From contig OX465283.1 in NCBI GenBank assembly GCA_949987705.1, positions 3,266,207 to 3,330,206 of the forward strand: a DNA stretch of 64,000 nt, written 5' to 3'. How positions within the stretch are numbered: position 1 is the first letter of the stretch; the number at the start of each line of letters is the position of its first letter. Below are positions 23,190 through 33,114 of this stretch, in pieces. Under the pieces are notes generated by a model. It had not been told where the DNA came from and did not search any database. It was given only the letters and a program-made list of their open reading frames with translations. Both the position numbers and the translations under genes were made by a program. Source of the stretch: Thereva unica. Lineage: Eukaryota > Arthropoda > Insecta > Diptera > Therevidae.

Positions 23190-24078
23190 TTTTAAGGCGA
23201 ATAGTTGCTACTACCAAATGGTGGTCGCTTCCAGTCTCCCCTGAAACTCCTGATATCCTCAAGGATAGTTCTCCATCTGCGGCTGACGGCCACATGATCT
23301 ATAAGATTTCTCGTTCTATCATCGGGCGATACCCAGGTCTCTTTGTGTATCATCTTGTGACAAAAGTAAGTTCCACCGACCATGAGTTGGTGGGAACTAC
23401 AAAAGTCAACGAAAAGCTCACCATTGTTATTAGTAACTTGGCTTAGGCCTTGATTCCCAATTGTTTGTTCAAGGCCGGTGTTGTCACGGCCGATCTGTGC
23501 GTTTAAGTCACCCATCAAAATAATGAATTCCCCTTGGAATAGAGCGAAAAACCATATTCAGTCGCATATAGAACTCGTCTTTGATGTCATGTTCTGCGTC
23601 TTCAGTTGGAGCTTACCATTGGACTACCGTAGTACTTCTTAGTCTGGTACGCAGGCGCACAGTAATAATCCTCTCAGAAACTGGTGACCTGGCTAATGAG
23701 GCTGGACCTGGCTTGTTTGGTGAGTATCACGCCAACGCCACTCCTACGGTTTTCAGTTTCGTTTCTCCCAGACTATAAGAAGGACTCACCGTTTGGGCAG
23801 ACATGTTCCCTCGCATCAGCCCATCTGGTCTCGCTAAGTCCCATGATCTTGATTTGATATCGATTCATCTCGTTGAGGACTTCGTCCAGCCGTCCCTCAG
23901 CAAACAGTGTTGTCACATTCCATGATCCGATTCGTGTCCTTGTTTGAAAATCAAAGGTCGTCGTCGTGTTGCCCATCCGGTGCCGAGGCATTGTTTGCCG
24001 ATACGTAGCAATTTTCACGCAATATCCTTTAATAATTTTATTTACCCCCAAATTTTGAAGCCCTAAAACACATCCCAC
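23190..24078 (-). pseudogene. Family A endonuclease (EEP/APE-like)
   Basis: This domain nicks the target DNA to prime reverse transcription. Seen in order on the minus strand: GSWNVTTLFAEGRLDEVL and MGLSETRW (catalytic Asn and Glu of the exonuclease-endonuclease-phosphatase fold) in the frame 23773-24078; GDLNAQIG (the Asp/Asn pair) near 23515; and DHHLVVATIRLKI near 23200 (the catalytic Asp-His pair). These lie in at least three frames, so frameshifts separate them. The likely start is the ATG near 24078 or a later one just before GSWNVTT; the sequence does not decide. Confidence 0.85.
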
Positions 24079-24080
24079 GC

Positions 24081-24984
24081 TCCAATCCTTGAGAATAAAT
24101 CCTTAAAATTTACCTCAAAATTATTCTTTTACATATTCCTGGAAGCTCTTTAAGAGAATGTCCTTGATTTGTGCGATATTATCAAAAAAATGTTGTTAAA
24201 AAAAAAATTTGCTTTTTGCCTGCTTAAAAGTCCTTGAAAATGTTCCGAAAAACTCTTTTGGGATCCTTTCGACAACAAACACAATTTTTTTTTAATATTA
24301 TTAATATTGAGGATAGGATTTAGAAACCTCTTGATAATTTAAAAAGGATATTTTTTTTTTCGTTCGAAGATATCCTTTTTCTGGGAATTTATCGACCTTA
24401 ACCTTTACAAAATGATGCATTTCGCCCCTAAGCTAGGCACTTCCTGTTACTTTTAAGCTATTGAAATAATAATAATAATCCAGAAAGGCCCAAAGGATGT
24501 GTGCTGAAACAAAGTTGGAATGTTGTATCTATCCTTTGATACTGTATTGTATCTTGGGAGGGGGAGTGCCCTTTGTACAATTTACCCGGTAATAGATCTT
24601 TTGTGTATCCTTCATAATATTTGGGTAGTCAAGAGCTGGACTTTGAGTCTGAAGGTGGGTTCACACGGTGTCTCTACCAGGGGAGAATGTACGAAAAATG
24701 ATGAAGAGAGATGTAATCATGTACTTCCTGTCAATAGCAACTACAGTAGGAGGAACTTGAGACATTGAGCCAAAACTTGTGTAACACAGATCATAACATG
24801 GCACTGGCTGATTGATTGGTCACATATGGCTAGATTGACAATCCCCTACAATATTCCCTATGATGTGGGGAGATACCCTATAGAGAGAAAACCAAACATT
24901 TTATTTACAGTTGTTTGGTTCTAGCCAGGATCAGACACCGTGGATTTTAAAACCGCCTTGTGTGCCCGTCGTTGGTTCTTACAC
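24081..24984. other. Non-coding spacer, A/T-rich
   Basis: Long A and T tracts (24185-24370) and no recognisable coding sequence. The first few hundred bases may be 5' untranslated sequence of family A. Confidence 0.4.
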
Positions 24985-25299
24985 AGGGCTGCCACCTTTA
25001 CTTACTCTATGCTATGCGCTAGTCACTACTCCGCCTTCGTCTGGTCCCAAGCCCATGGTGTGAAAGGTGGAGGGTGGTCAATCTGCCGAATTGACCAGAG
25101 AAACTAGGCCAGCACCTAGGGGACCAGAGATGCTGGTCAGAAGTGGGTTACTGACCAAACACTCAAATTAGTCCCATCGAAAATGGAATTTAAACGCGTG
25201 GAATATACGAACAGGACATCACGTCGGTCAAAAGGAAATCATAGCAATAGAATTGTTGATCCGGGTCCATTGACGGATCCGGGACATTGATCGTCCCGC

Positions 25300-25914
25300 C
25301 AACAGAGGGTTAGAGATGAGAAGCCGGCGTCGGCTTTATGTTCGAACAACGGGCTGCCAGCAGCGTTATCGCATTCCAACCGACATCCGAGCGTTTGGCG
25401 GTTATAATCATCAGTGGAACGATCAAGACCCATATCGTGTCCATTTATGGGTAAACCGAGACCAGCACGGACGCGAACTAGGACGAATTTTACGATCAGC
25501 TTCAACAGACGCTGGATACGATACCCCGAACCGGAGGCCTTTAATGCTCATTCGGGCGCAGATCGAACCGGGTGGGAAGGAGCCATGGGCAAATTCGGAC
25601 ACGGAGTAACTAACGACAACAGCTTATGCCTGCCTTCATTCGCACCATCAAACAACTCGATCGTTGGCAACAGCATTTTCCGTCATCGACGCAAACACCA
25701 ACTCACCTGGAGAAATCCATCCGACAATGACTCGGCGATATTAGACTACGTTTTGATCCACGCAAGATTCCGATCGACGAACGCGCAAGTTTCAGATGGC
25801 ATTATACAACAAATTCGCGGCGCTCTAAATACCGGACGATATCGATGTAGAAGAAAGGCATGTATTGGAGTCCATTGTAGGGTGGGCAATGGAGCTGTGT
25901 TTACTCATCCGTAA
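25300..25914 (+). pseudogene. Family B endonuclease domain, copy 1
   Basis: The frame 25414-25914 shows FNAHSGADRTGWEG (end of the Asp/Asn metal-binding motif region), FGHGVTNDN, NSIVGNSIFRHRRKHQLTW and SAILDYVLIHARFRS. These are the distal blocks of the EEP endonuclease of RTE-type LINEs. The proximal catalytic Asn and Glu are not recognisable. A frame change lies near 25530. After about 25760 the frame departs from the family pattern. Confidence 0.75.
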
Positions 25915-25947
25915 ACGGACGTTGCCATGGATGTAGGATAGCTGTAA

Positions 25948-26608
25948 CCCAGTAGGAATTCTAGGAAGGCCTTACCGATGGAGCACTGAAATCAGTACTC
26001 ATCTGGTAAGGGGTGCCACTTATTTTCTGGGTGCTAGATGAGCCCTTACAATCCCCATTACAAGAGAAGGCAGATGGTAAGGTGTAGTCCAGGATTATAC
26101 CCAAACAAGCGAGAATCTGCCCGATGACTCAAGGGAGCTTTCCTGGAGCTTTCATCAATTTTATAGAAAAAAATAAAACGGGCAATTATATTCGTCGACA
26201 TAAAATGCGACAATAGCATACTCGGTAGCCCGGCTCTCATTCGATACGGAGGACAAGCAGCTTTGGAGAAGTTTAGAATTTAGTTGGGGGACTGCTTAGG
26301 TAAAGCCACTCTCGGGCTTGGAAAAAAGGCATTTGTAAAAGATGAAAAAAATAAAAGCATTCGACACCGGATCACATATCCACAGGCGCCCATGAATATC
26401 TCTTTTGCAATGTTCCGTTGTTGCCTTACTATACCCCTTACAGATGAGCAGTTCTATAAGCACTCTAAGGTAAGTACCAAAGTAAGGCCTTACCCCCTAT
26501 GACATCGTGTGTAAAAGTAAGCGCTTCTGTAAAAGGAAGTGGTAAGGCCTACCCCTTACCAGTAAGTGCTGATTTCAGTACTTCTGTAAGCTTACCGGTC
26601 CTACTGGG
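25948..26608. mobile_element. Non-autonomous inverted-repeat element, 661 bp
   Basis: Termini are CCCAGTAGGA at 25948-25957 and its exact complement TCCTACTGGG at 26599-26608. The inverted repeat extends imperfectly for about 60 bp, with shared CACTGAAATCAGTACT-like and CTGGTAAGGGG blocks. Comparison with the sibling LINE at 63150-63180 suggests that only two bases (AA) were duplicated on insertion. The interior has no recognisable transposase. CAGTAGG-type ends could suggest hAT, but the expected 8 bp duplication is not seen. Confidence 0.8.
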
Positions 26609-26614
26609 AAATTT

Positions 26615-27255
26615 CTCGTCGATCAGCGGAAGCGAATGAAACACGTCGACTTTGAGCAATACCGACGTTTGAACAAAGAAATTTGATAGAAAATGAAATC
26701 GGAACGAGAAGCGTACAGGAATAACATTGCGGCCGACAAGGAAAAAGCGGCGTCGAGGCACGAGTACCAGACGCTGTACCAGACAATTCGGTGGTTAGGC
26801 GGCAAAACAACATCAACAAACGACTACATAAAAAAATCGAATGGAACTTTCGTAACGGACGGATCGACGGCCAGTGTTCACCTCGATGGAACCCAAATTG
26901 AACAGGTTCCTAGGTTCAAATATTTGGGATCAGTAGTTAAGGAAACGAAAGTGCATCGACGTCCGACGTTCACAGCTGCATCCAGGCAACAGCAAACCCT
27001 CGCCTCGCTCAAGTGGTGCATATGGAAACGAACACATATTTCCATCAAAAGCAAAGTACGCCTTTACCGAACGTTGATCCCTCCGATTCTTCTTTATGGA
27101 TCTTAAACGTGAACACTACTCAAACCGGACGTTCGAAAGCTCGAGGTCTTCCAAATGCGATGCTTGAGGCAGATCCTCGGTGTCTTCGATCGGATCCAGT
27201 TCGAACGAGACGGTCAGACGAAGATGCGATCAGCAAACAGAAAGATCAGAAAAAC
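26615..27255 (+). pseudogene. Family B linker and RT C-terminal part, copy 1
   Basis: The frame 26693-27106 reads SEREAYRNNIAADKEKA, HEYQTLYQTIRW, then FVTDGSTASVHLDGTQIEQV, RFKYLGSVVKETK and SIKSKVRLYRTLIPPILLYG. The next frame continues with KLEVFQMRCLRQILGVFDR (27129-27185). The join between FVTDGS and TASVHLDGTQIEQV skips the whole palm with the catalytic Asp residues, so an internal deletion had occurred in this copy or its parent. Confidence 0.85.
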
Positions 27256-27389
27256 CGATCGGTGATCTCGATTTACGATATATCGAAATTTACTTTAGAT
27301 CTTCAGTCCAAGTATCAAAAGCTTTTGCATCGTCGGTTATATCTTCTTCTCTTCTGTTCCTTTCATCCCTCCAATCGGGTGAAAAAGTT

Positions 27390-27575
27390 GCTCTTCAGCG
27401 GACTCTGGTTTGTGCTACAGCTCTTAGCGTCCAGATCTCCCAGCTGCGGCGTCCTCTGTTAATGACGTTCATCTCCACGTTGTACTAGGTCTTCCAACTC
27501 GACGGACTCCTTGCGGATTCTAGTCACGGGCCGCGGTTAGATTTTTGTTTTCGCATTACAAGGTGAGGCCAATCG
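27390..27575 (-). pseudogene. Family A LINE tail fragment
   Basis: This matches 19420-19605 in the same orientation: the minus strand reads NPQGVRRVGRPSTTWR. It is the extreme C terminus of an RTE-like LINE protein and carries stops. It directly follows family B copy 1, in the opposite orientation. Confidence 0.7.
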
Positions 27576-27579
27576 AATT

Positions 27580-29900
27580 CCATTCCCTTATGCTTCTTTC
27601 CTTTCTTCCATATGCTTTTTATTGTTCTAAGAACAGTAAGGATTATACTTCTTCTCTTTATGGTGTGCTTCTGTTAGTGTATTTGGTTATCATCTAAGTT
27701 GGCTGGGTTGGTTGGGGGTTTTGTTAAAAATGTAGGGTCTATTCGATAGTTCTCACCACCTCGTGCGAGTAAGATTTGTCCGCTATAGTAGATTTTAAAA
27801 CAAATGGAGTGGCGCTAAAAATGTAATAAGAATGGTCGACGATTTCGTATATAGCATTCTGCTTGCTTAACAATAGATGATGTTGTCATCATTTTTTTAA
27901 TACTCAACAACACTGCTCTACGACACACCCGAGAGGCCACACCAACACGAGCAGCTATTTCAATGAAATTCCATGCTCCCAGGAAGTGGCCACTATGTTT
28001 TCCTCCTCCTTAATATTTTTATTGAATTTCGCATAATCGCATCGCCAGCAATATTGGCCGCCCGGAGGTAGGCCAATCAGCAGGCCCAACTCTTTCGCTT
28101 GGGAAACACTTCTGCTCCTGCAGCCAGGAGATAAAATAAAGTTTTTAAAATTTCAGTCATGGCTGGCGAAGGATAGAGCTTATCTCCTCGAGGTTGGCTC
28201 GAAGATAAATATGCTTACAATAAGTTCGCATCCGGGCGAATGTGATTCCAATGATAATTGATTCGGGGCAATCAATATTTGGTCCTGCCACGGCGGCCGG
28301 GGGCGCTTTTCAGACATCCTTTCAATTTCTCAGCTCTCGGCCGCATTGTCCGAGGCACTGCAGAGAGCGGCAGAGGAGGAGGCGCTGTGCTGCGAGGGCT
28401 GCGGGACACAGATGAACACAAGGACATACAGCGTACGTGATGCGGACCACTGTTTTGTCTGGGATCTAACGAAATTTATGCTTAGATTTACATTCGAGGC
28501 GACAACAAAATTACCGGCTTTTCCGTACCCGCTCCTGACATATTGCAGCCGTCCGGCCGGGTGTGGGTGCGAACTCAACGCTCCGAAACAATGGGCGCGC
28601 TAATAAAATTCTAGGATTCCGGGATTGCCACCGTATGTATCCTCGGCTGGCACTGGTGACTGCCAGCTCTCTCCTTTTCGTCGGCTCTCGGATCGGAGCC
28701 GAGTCCTGGCAGCCATAGACAACATTCAGAAAATAGAATTGCTGTTTACATGCATATTTGATTATTGGGCGCTGGAAGATTGCCAGGACTCGAGGAGTCC
28801 TCCTTTTTCTGGTGTGCTGCTGCGTCCCTTCTGCTGATGAGGAGCTGCGCTGCGGCGGCGGGGCGGGGGCGGGATGTGTATATCTGCATGTAAAGGGAGT
28901 TTTATTATTCAATTTACGGCCTGCAAAGTGGTAATTTTCTGCTGTCGGAGGGTGAAAGACCAAATTTCAACTTACTAACTTGATGGGTGGAGGCTTGAGG
29001 GTCTGTTGTTGATGCGTCGCCCGAGGACGTTGAGATTTTTTTATGTTCTTTATTGCTTTTAGCAGAAAAAATCCCGGCGAGAACGAAGGCGGCGAAGTCG
29101 GGCTTTTTTAAAGATTCTAAGATACGTCCGCAACAGAGGGAATACTTTAACTTTTTATTTTCCGCTCTCGTTTTTTTATTAAATGAAATAGATTTCCTTT
29201 TTCACTTTGGACTCGCTCGTCCTTTTACCATTACTCCTCGTAGTGAACGTTGTGCAATCTGAAAAAGGATAACAGTTCTCAGAAGACGATAGCGTGCGTT
29301 TTTTTGAGACAGAGAGGAATCAACTACAGGATTTTATGTAACGACCTCAAATTAAATCTTAAGTGTATTGGATGCTAAATAGGAAAGCTTGGAGTGCCTT
29401 ATTGTTTATACACAAGAGGCTGATCGATAGTGTAAGCAGGTTTTTTTTTTTAAATAGTTCTTAGTAAATTATTTTGCATTTGTATTATCAAATATTAAAT
29501 ATTTTAAATGATCTGGGTTTAATATTGAAATTTTCACTATTAAACCGTCCTGCTCAAAGTCTTGTAACAAATTTAGCTCCACCTTATAATCTTAATCGGT
29601 CGATTGGCAGAGTTCAATCTTTCACTTTTAGGGCCTCCATGACCCTTATATTCTTGTACTAAAACCAAGTCTCACACGATACTCACTCAGATCGTTATCA
29701 GGTATACCTTAGTGCACTGTACAACTTCTCCGCTTGTTAAGGGTGGGTGACCAGACTTTCCAGAATGTGTATAATACTAGATATATCTTATGATTTTCAC
29801 CATCTCTGGATTGAAATATTTCTTCCAAGCCACGACATATCCTTCTATTCTTTATAGAACAGTCTTTTTTACTCTTAACGGATGATTTATTTATTTTTTT
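27580..29900. other. Non-coding block with GC-rich island
   Basis: No domain was recognised; the largest frame (28511-28963, minus, 150 codons) is low-complexity and overlaps other frames. GC-rich segments occur at about 28285-28590 and 28840-28875, in AT-rich surroundings. The block looks single-copy and could contain regulatory DNA. Confidence 0.4.
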
Positions 29901-30018
29901 TTGTGGCAAGATGAAGCTTAGGAGTCACCCTTAGTACTACTAGTCCGTTATGTCTTACTAGTCATGGTGCAATGTATAGTAGTAAGCTTGATCTGATGGA
30001 AAGATGAGATAGGATAGG

Positions 30019-30204
30019 TTAGGGGTCTGGAGGGTGCATGAGTAGATGTCGATGAACCTTGCGTTTGAACTCTGAGATGTTATATGAGCTCGGAAACACC
30101 GACTGCGGAAGAGAGTTCCACAATCGAGTTGTTCTATTTATAAACGAACTGCTAAAACGTAATGTGCGTGAAGGGGAGGGCTGAAGGGTGAAGGGGTGAG
30201 CCAA
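30019..30204 (-). pseudogene. Family D RT, frameshifted C terminus
   Basis: The frame reads RFSSSFINRTTRLWNSLPQS and then NISEFKRKVHRHL, the usual last block of Jockey/CR1-type proteins. It follows the 583-codon frame after a shift of one base around 30205-30215 and ends with a stop at 30019. Confidence 0.85.
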
Positions 30205-30209
30205 GTTGG

Positions 30210-31961
30210 CTAGTCTTGTGTTGCGGGAGAAAATTGCCGTGTAGGCAGGAGGTTTTTGATTTCAGTGGGGCAGTCGCTATGAAAATAGCGGTAAAACTTG
30301 CTGAGCGCTGCTACACTCCTACGGTGGCTTAAAGGATCAATGCAAAGGGTGCTATCGCCAATGAGTTTGATGGCGCGGTTTTGCACCTTGTCTAGCCAAG
30401 CCAAGGTGGTTTTAGGGGCGCCCGCCCAGATATACGAGTTGTATTCAAGGCGTGGCCGAATGTAGGACTTGTAGATTGTAGCCAAGGCAGTAGGATGAAG
30501 GAGAAACTTGCATCTCTTAAGGAAGCCGAGGCATTGGTACGCTTGTTTGGTGACTTGGAGTGTGTGATTATTCCATCGCAAATCGTTGGATAGAGTCACG
30601 CCGAGGATGTTAAGATATGGATCAGCTGTTATATTATCCTCGCCCACTGACATGGACGGAAGGTTGGTGCAGGTTTTAGTGGAGAATAGACAGTACTTGG
30701 TTTTGGTTTCATTGAACTCGACACGATTCTTGCGGCCCCAATCAAGAATGAGTTTAATGTCCGCGTTAAGAGACGCGGACATGAGTTCACGTTCTAAGAG
30801 ACAAGGTCTGGCACTTGCTTGTCCTGTGTTGTCGGAGGGGTATGAGTAACGCAAAGTACCGTCATCAGCAAAACTATGAAGTGGATTGGTGGGGATTGAG
30901 AGCAGATCATTAATGAATATAAGAAAGAGAGTAGGTGAGAGAATCGCCCCTTGGGGAACGCCGGCCGAAATGGAATGAGGGTTGGATTCGACGCCATCCA
31001 ATACTACCTTGATTGAACGGCCAGAAAGAAAGCTCTCAATCCAGTTCCTTAGAACTGAGTCGATACCAATAGCTTGGAGTTTCGACAGCAGAGCGGGATG
31101 CCATACTCTGTCAAAGGCCTTGGAGATATCTAGAGCAACCAGACCAGACTCACCGAAGCCATGGATGCTTTGATTGATGTGTTCAGTCAGGCATACAAGA
31201 AGGTCGCCAGTAGACCGTTTTGGTCTAAAGCCATACTGCCTGTCGTGAATAATTTGGTTAGATTCTAGATATTTCATCAACCTTCGATTGATTATTGTCT
31301 CCATAACTTTGGAGAGAACAGAAGTTAATGCTATTGGGCGGTAGTTTAAAGGGTCGCTGGCTTCACCTTTTTTGGGAATGGGCTGAACATGAGCTAGTTT
31401 CCAAGAGTTGGGATAAACTCCGGAGAAATATGACAAGGCAAAAGGTTTGCGCAGAGGTTTAGCCAAGGGTGAGGCACACTTTTTGAGTACCATAGGGGGA
31501 ATATTATCGGGGCCAGTGGATTTATTGATGTCGAGTTCTTTGAGACATTTATACACCTCTCGTGTCCTGAAGAAAATTCCGTCCATTGAATGGGCGTTGC
31601 GATCGAGGACCGGTGGTGACGTATCAGCTTGAGGTAACGAAGAATTTGAGGTGAACAGAGATGCCAGTAAATCGGCATTGGATTTGCTTTCTGGTATCAC
31701 CTCCTTTCCATTAATGAATGGAGGGGTTGAGGAAGAGGTAAAATTCTTCTTGATGGAAGTTACCAAGGACCAGAAGTTTTTGCTGCCTACGTGTGTGTTG
31801 AGGATCTTACTTCTCAATTTGTTGTCAAATGATGCTTTGACCTTCCTGATGATGGAATTACAGGAGTTTCTCGACTTGATATACTCACGCCGAAGTGACT
31901 CGTTGGGGGAATGTTTAGAAGTACCTTTTTCAATAGGATTGTCAGTTTTATTACAGATCAT
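30210..31961 (-). CDS. Reverse transcriptase of family D LINE
   Basis: A 583-codon uninterrupted frame encoding a non-LTR reverse transcriptase. Landmarks: PDNIPPMVLKKC (151-162), PIPKKGEASDPLNYRPIAL (194-212), QYGFRPKRSTGDLL (242-255), ALDISKAFDRVW (276-287, first catalytic Asp at 278), GVPQGAILSPTLFL (334-347), FADDGTL (364-370, the catalytic pair at 366-367), and a thumb/C-terminal region ending with IDPLSHRRSVAALSKFYRYF (541-560). All palm motifs are present and look intact. The first Met is only the first in the open frame; the true protein would begin far upstream with the endonuclease, which is lost. The last 61 codons lie in another frame. It is classed with Jockey/CR1-type elements by motif style; the exact clade needs a tree. 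Confidence 0.9.
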   Translation of the reverse strand: MICNKTDNPIEKGTSKHSPNESLRREYIKSRNSCNSIIRKVKASFDNKLRSKILNTHVGSKNFWSLVTSIKKNFTSSSTPPFINGKEVIPESKSNADLLASLFTSNSSLPQADTSPPVLDRNAHSMDGIFFRTREVYKCLKELDINKSTGPDNIPPMVLKKCASPLAKPLRKPFALSYFSGVYPNSWKLAHVQPIPKKGEASDPLNYRPIALTSVLSKVMETIINRRLMKYLESNQIIHDRQYGFRPKRSTGDLLVCLTEHINQSIHGFGESGLVALDISKAFDRVWHPALLSKLQAIGIDSVLRNWIESFLSGRSIKVVLDGVESNPHSISAGVPQGAILSPTLFLIFINDLLSIPTNPLHSFADDGTLRYSYPSDNTGQASARPCLLERELMSASLNADIKLILDWGRKNRVEFNETKTKYCLFSTKTCTNLPSMSVGEDNITADPYLNILGVTLSNDLRWNNHTLQVTKQAYQCLGFLKRCKFLLHPTALATIYKSYIRPRLEYNSYIWAGAPKTTLAWLDKVQNRAIKLIGDSTLCIDPLSHRRSVAALSKFYRYFHSDCPTEIKNLLPTRQFSPATQD

Positions 31962-32135
31962 GCGTGAGTAGTTTTATCAAACTATCATAGCATTTTTGTT
32001 GAGTATTGTTTGACATTTGATCGTGGGGAAGCTTAGCCCAGTACAGGATCTGCAGAGCTGTGATTACTATGAAACAAAACAACGTTTAGGCTTGTGGAAG
32101 GTGAAGCCCTTGATCTCGATAACTTTTTAGTACAA

Positions 32136-32380
32136 ACCAAACATTGCTGCTTGCAACACAGCCCGTGAAAACTTGGCTTTGTTGCGTGAACAATTTGGTG
32201 ATCAGTTAATTTCATGTTTTGGATCAGCGAATTGGCAGCCTAGAGCATTTAATATCACACCTCTAGACTTTTTCTTGCGGGGCTACGCAAAGACCAAAGT
32301 CTACATGGAGATTGAAGGTTTGGAAGCCAACAAGGAATCATTGCCCAAATACCATTCGAAATGCAGGAACACGTCATCGT
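32136..32380 (+). pseudogene. Mariner-like transposase C-terminal fragment
   Basis: The frame reads NTARENLALLREQFGDQLIS, then WQPRAFNITPLDFFLRGYAK and VYMEIEGLEANKES. This matches the end of the catalytic domain of mariner-like transposases common in insects, where HTAR is followed by WPPRSxDLTPLDYFLWGYxK around the last catalytic Asp. Here the Asp of DLTPLD has become Asn (NITPLD), so the copy would be inactive. No terminal inverted repeats were found; it abuts a family D fragment. Confidence 0.75.
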
Positions 32381-32429
32381 AGATTTCAACTTCAGAATAC
32401 TTCAGATAAAGAATGGTCCCTTCTAACAT

Positions 32430-32930
32430 ACTGTACAGCTTTGTCGATGGCAGTACTCTGCGGTTACACTTACAACTTCGACAATATAGAACAAGCAATT
32501 GCTAAAACTTGAAACTTGAACTTCAAACTCATTCTTGACTGTGACCGGAAGAGTTGTATCGAATTCAAGGACCATTATCGAAAGTATTGTCTCATCTCCA
32601 ATTTAACTTGCATTAATCTTTCTTCTGTCTCAGTGGGCGGCATTGAACTAGTAGCTGATCTTCACATCCTAAGTATAACATGTATCGACGATTTGCTGTG
32701 GGATGGCTGCATTTACTACACCATTCAAGAACCACAAACTTTTTATTTCATAAGTGGTGCAAGTCCCTCCTTCAAGCAAGCCTGCAGCCTTCAAGTCGTA
32801 CATTCAGCCCTACCTCGAATGAAATTCAAACGGCAACACCTTTTCAAGTATTTTTGACGTTTATACCAATCTTTCTTTCGATTTTCAAACGTAAACAACT
32901 TAACATGCCACATGTCCCCTACCGCATCCA
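32430..32930 (+). pseudogene. Family D RT fragment, plus strand
   Basis: Reads SFVDGSTLRLHL (corresponding to the FADDGTLRYSY region, with the catalytic pair degraded), then NFKLILDCDRKSCIEF, YCLISNLTCINLSSVSVGG and, in another frame, SRTTNFLFHKWCKSLL. It corresponds to about residues 363-512 of the frame at 30210-31961, in the opposite orientation. Confidence 0.8.
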
Positions 32931-33017
32931 CTGGTTCCCATGCTCAAGTGTCCCATTACCCACTAACTTTTGAACTGAATTTTGATGTTTAGTTAATTTA
33001 GTTAGTTTAATAACTCT

Positions 33018-33112
33018 CGAACTGTCACATTTTAAACGAGTTTAGTGGTGTCGATGCTCAGTGGTCGTTATTTGCAATTGGCGCCATCTATCAGGAAACC
33101 GACATGAAATTT
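33018..33112 (+). repeat. Dispersed repeat, copy 1
   Basis: Shares 'gaactgtcac', 'tttagtggtg', 'ttatttgcaattggcgc' and 'catctatc-gg-aa' with 40845-40945, same orientation. Its class is unknown. Confidence 0.7.
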
Positions 33113-33114
33113 TT

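Larger units (their letters stand above)
19385..24080 (-). mobile_element. Family A: near-complete RTE-like LINE with nested insertions
   Basis: Read from 24080 down to 19385, one LINE polyprotein can be followed in order: endonuclease, linker, reverse transcriptase, C-terminal domain and tail. Four later insertions interrupt it: a SINE at 22971-23136, a tRNA-derived SINE at 22190-22385, a TTAA-flanked element at 20707-21402 and a hAT-like element at 19605-20347. Point mutations and frameshifts add to the damage, so it cannot be active. Part of the linker/RT junction (tens of codons) is missing at the second SINE. A second, shorter copy of its tail lies at 27390-27575. The 5' and 3' ends of the element are not sharply defined. 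Confidence 0.85.
24985..27255 (+). mobile_element. Family B LINE, copy 1
   Basis: This copy aligns over most of its length with 62250-64000. It begins with a tRNA-like head (TTCGTCTGGTCCCAAG, a B-box-like word), continues with shared leader sequence (AGGAAATCATAGCAAT), then endonuclease, linker and RT C-terminal domain. The central RT palm is absent: the frame passes from the pre-RT region (TLYQTIRW) directly to YLGSVV and the C-terminal block. A 661 bp inverted-repeat element at 25948-26608 interrupts the linker. Stops and frameshifts are common, so it is dead. Confidence 0.8.
29905..31980 (-). mobile_element. Family D Jockey/CR1-group LINE, 5'-truncated
   Basis: The best-preserved LINE in the window. 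Reading down from 31980: an open RT frame of 583 codons, a frameshift near 30207, the C-terminal 61 codons and then a 3' untranslated region to about 29905. The endonuclease and ORF1 are missing, as expected for incomplete reverse transcription. Related fragments lie at 15666-15885, 32430-32930, 39610-39820, 52370-53390 and 60180-60430, so this is a repeated family locally. Confidence 0.9.

Noticed and set aside
24985..25060. Possible tRNA gene at the head of family B copy 1
   Set aside because: Only a B-box-like word remains; no cloverleaf can be drawn.
28511..28963. 150-codon minus-strand frame
   Set aside because: Low-complexity, GC-biased translation overlapping several other frames; no domain or splice context.
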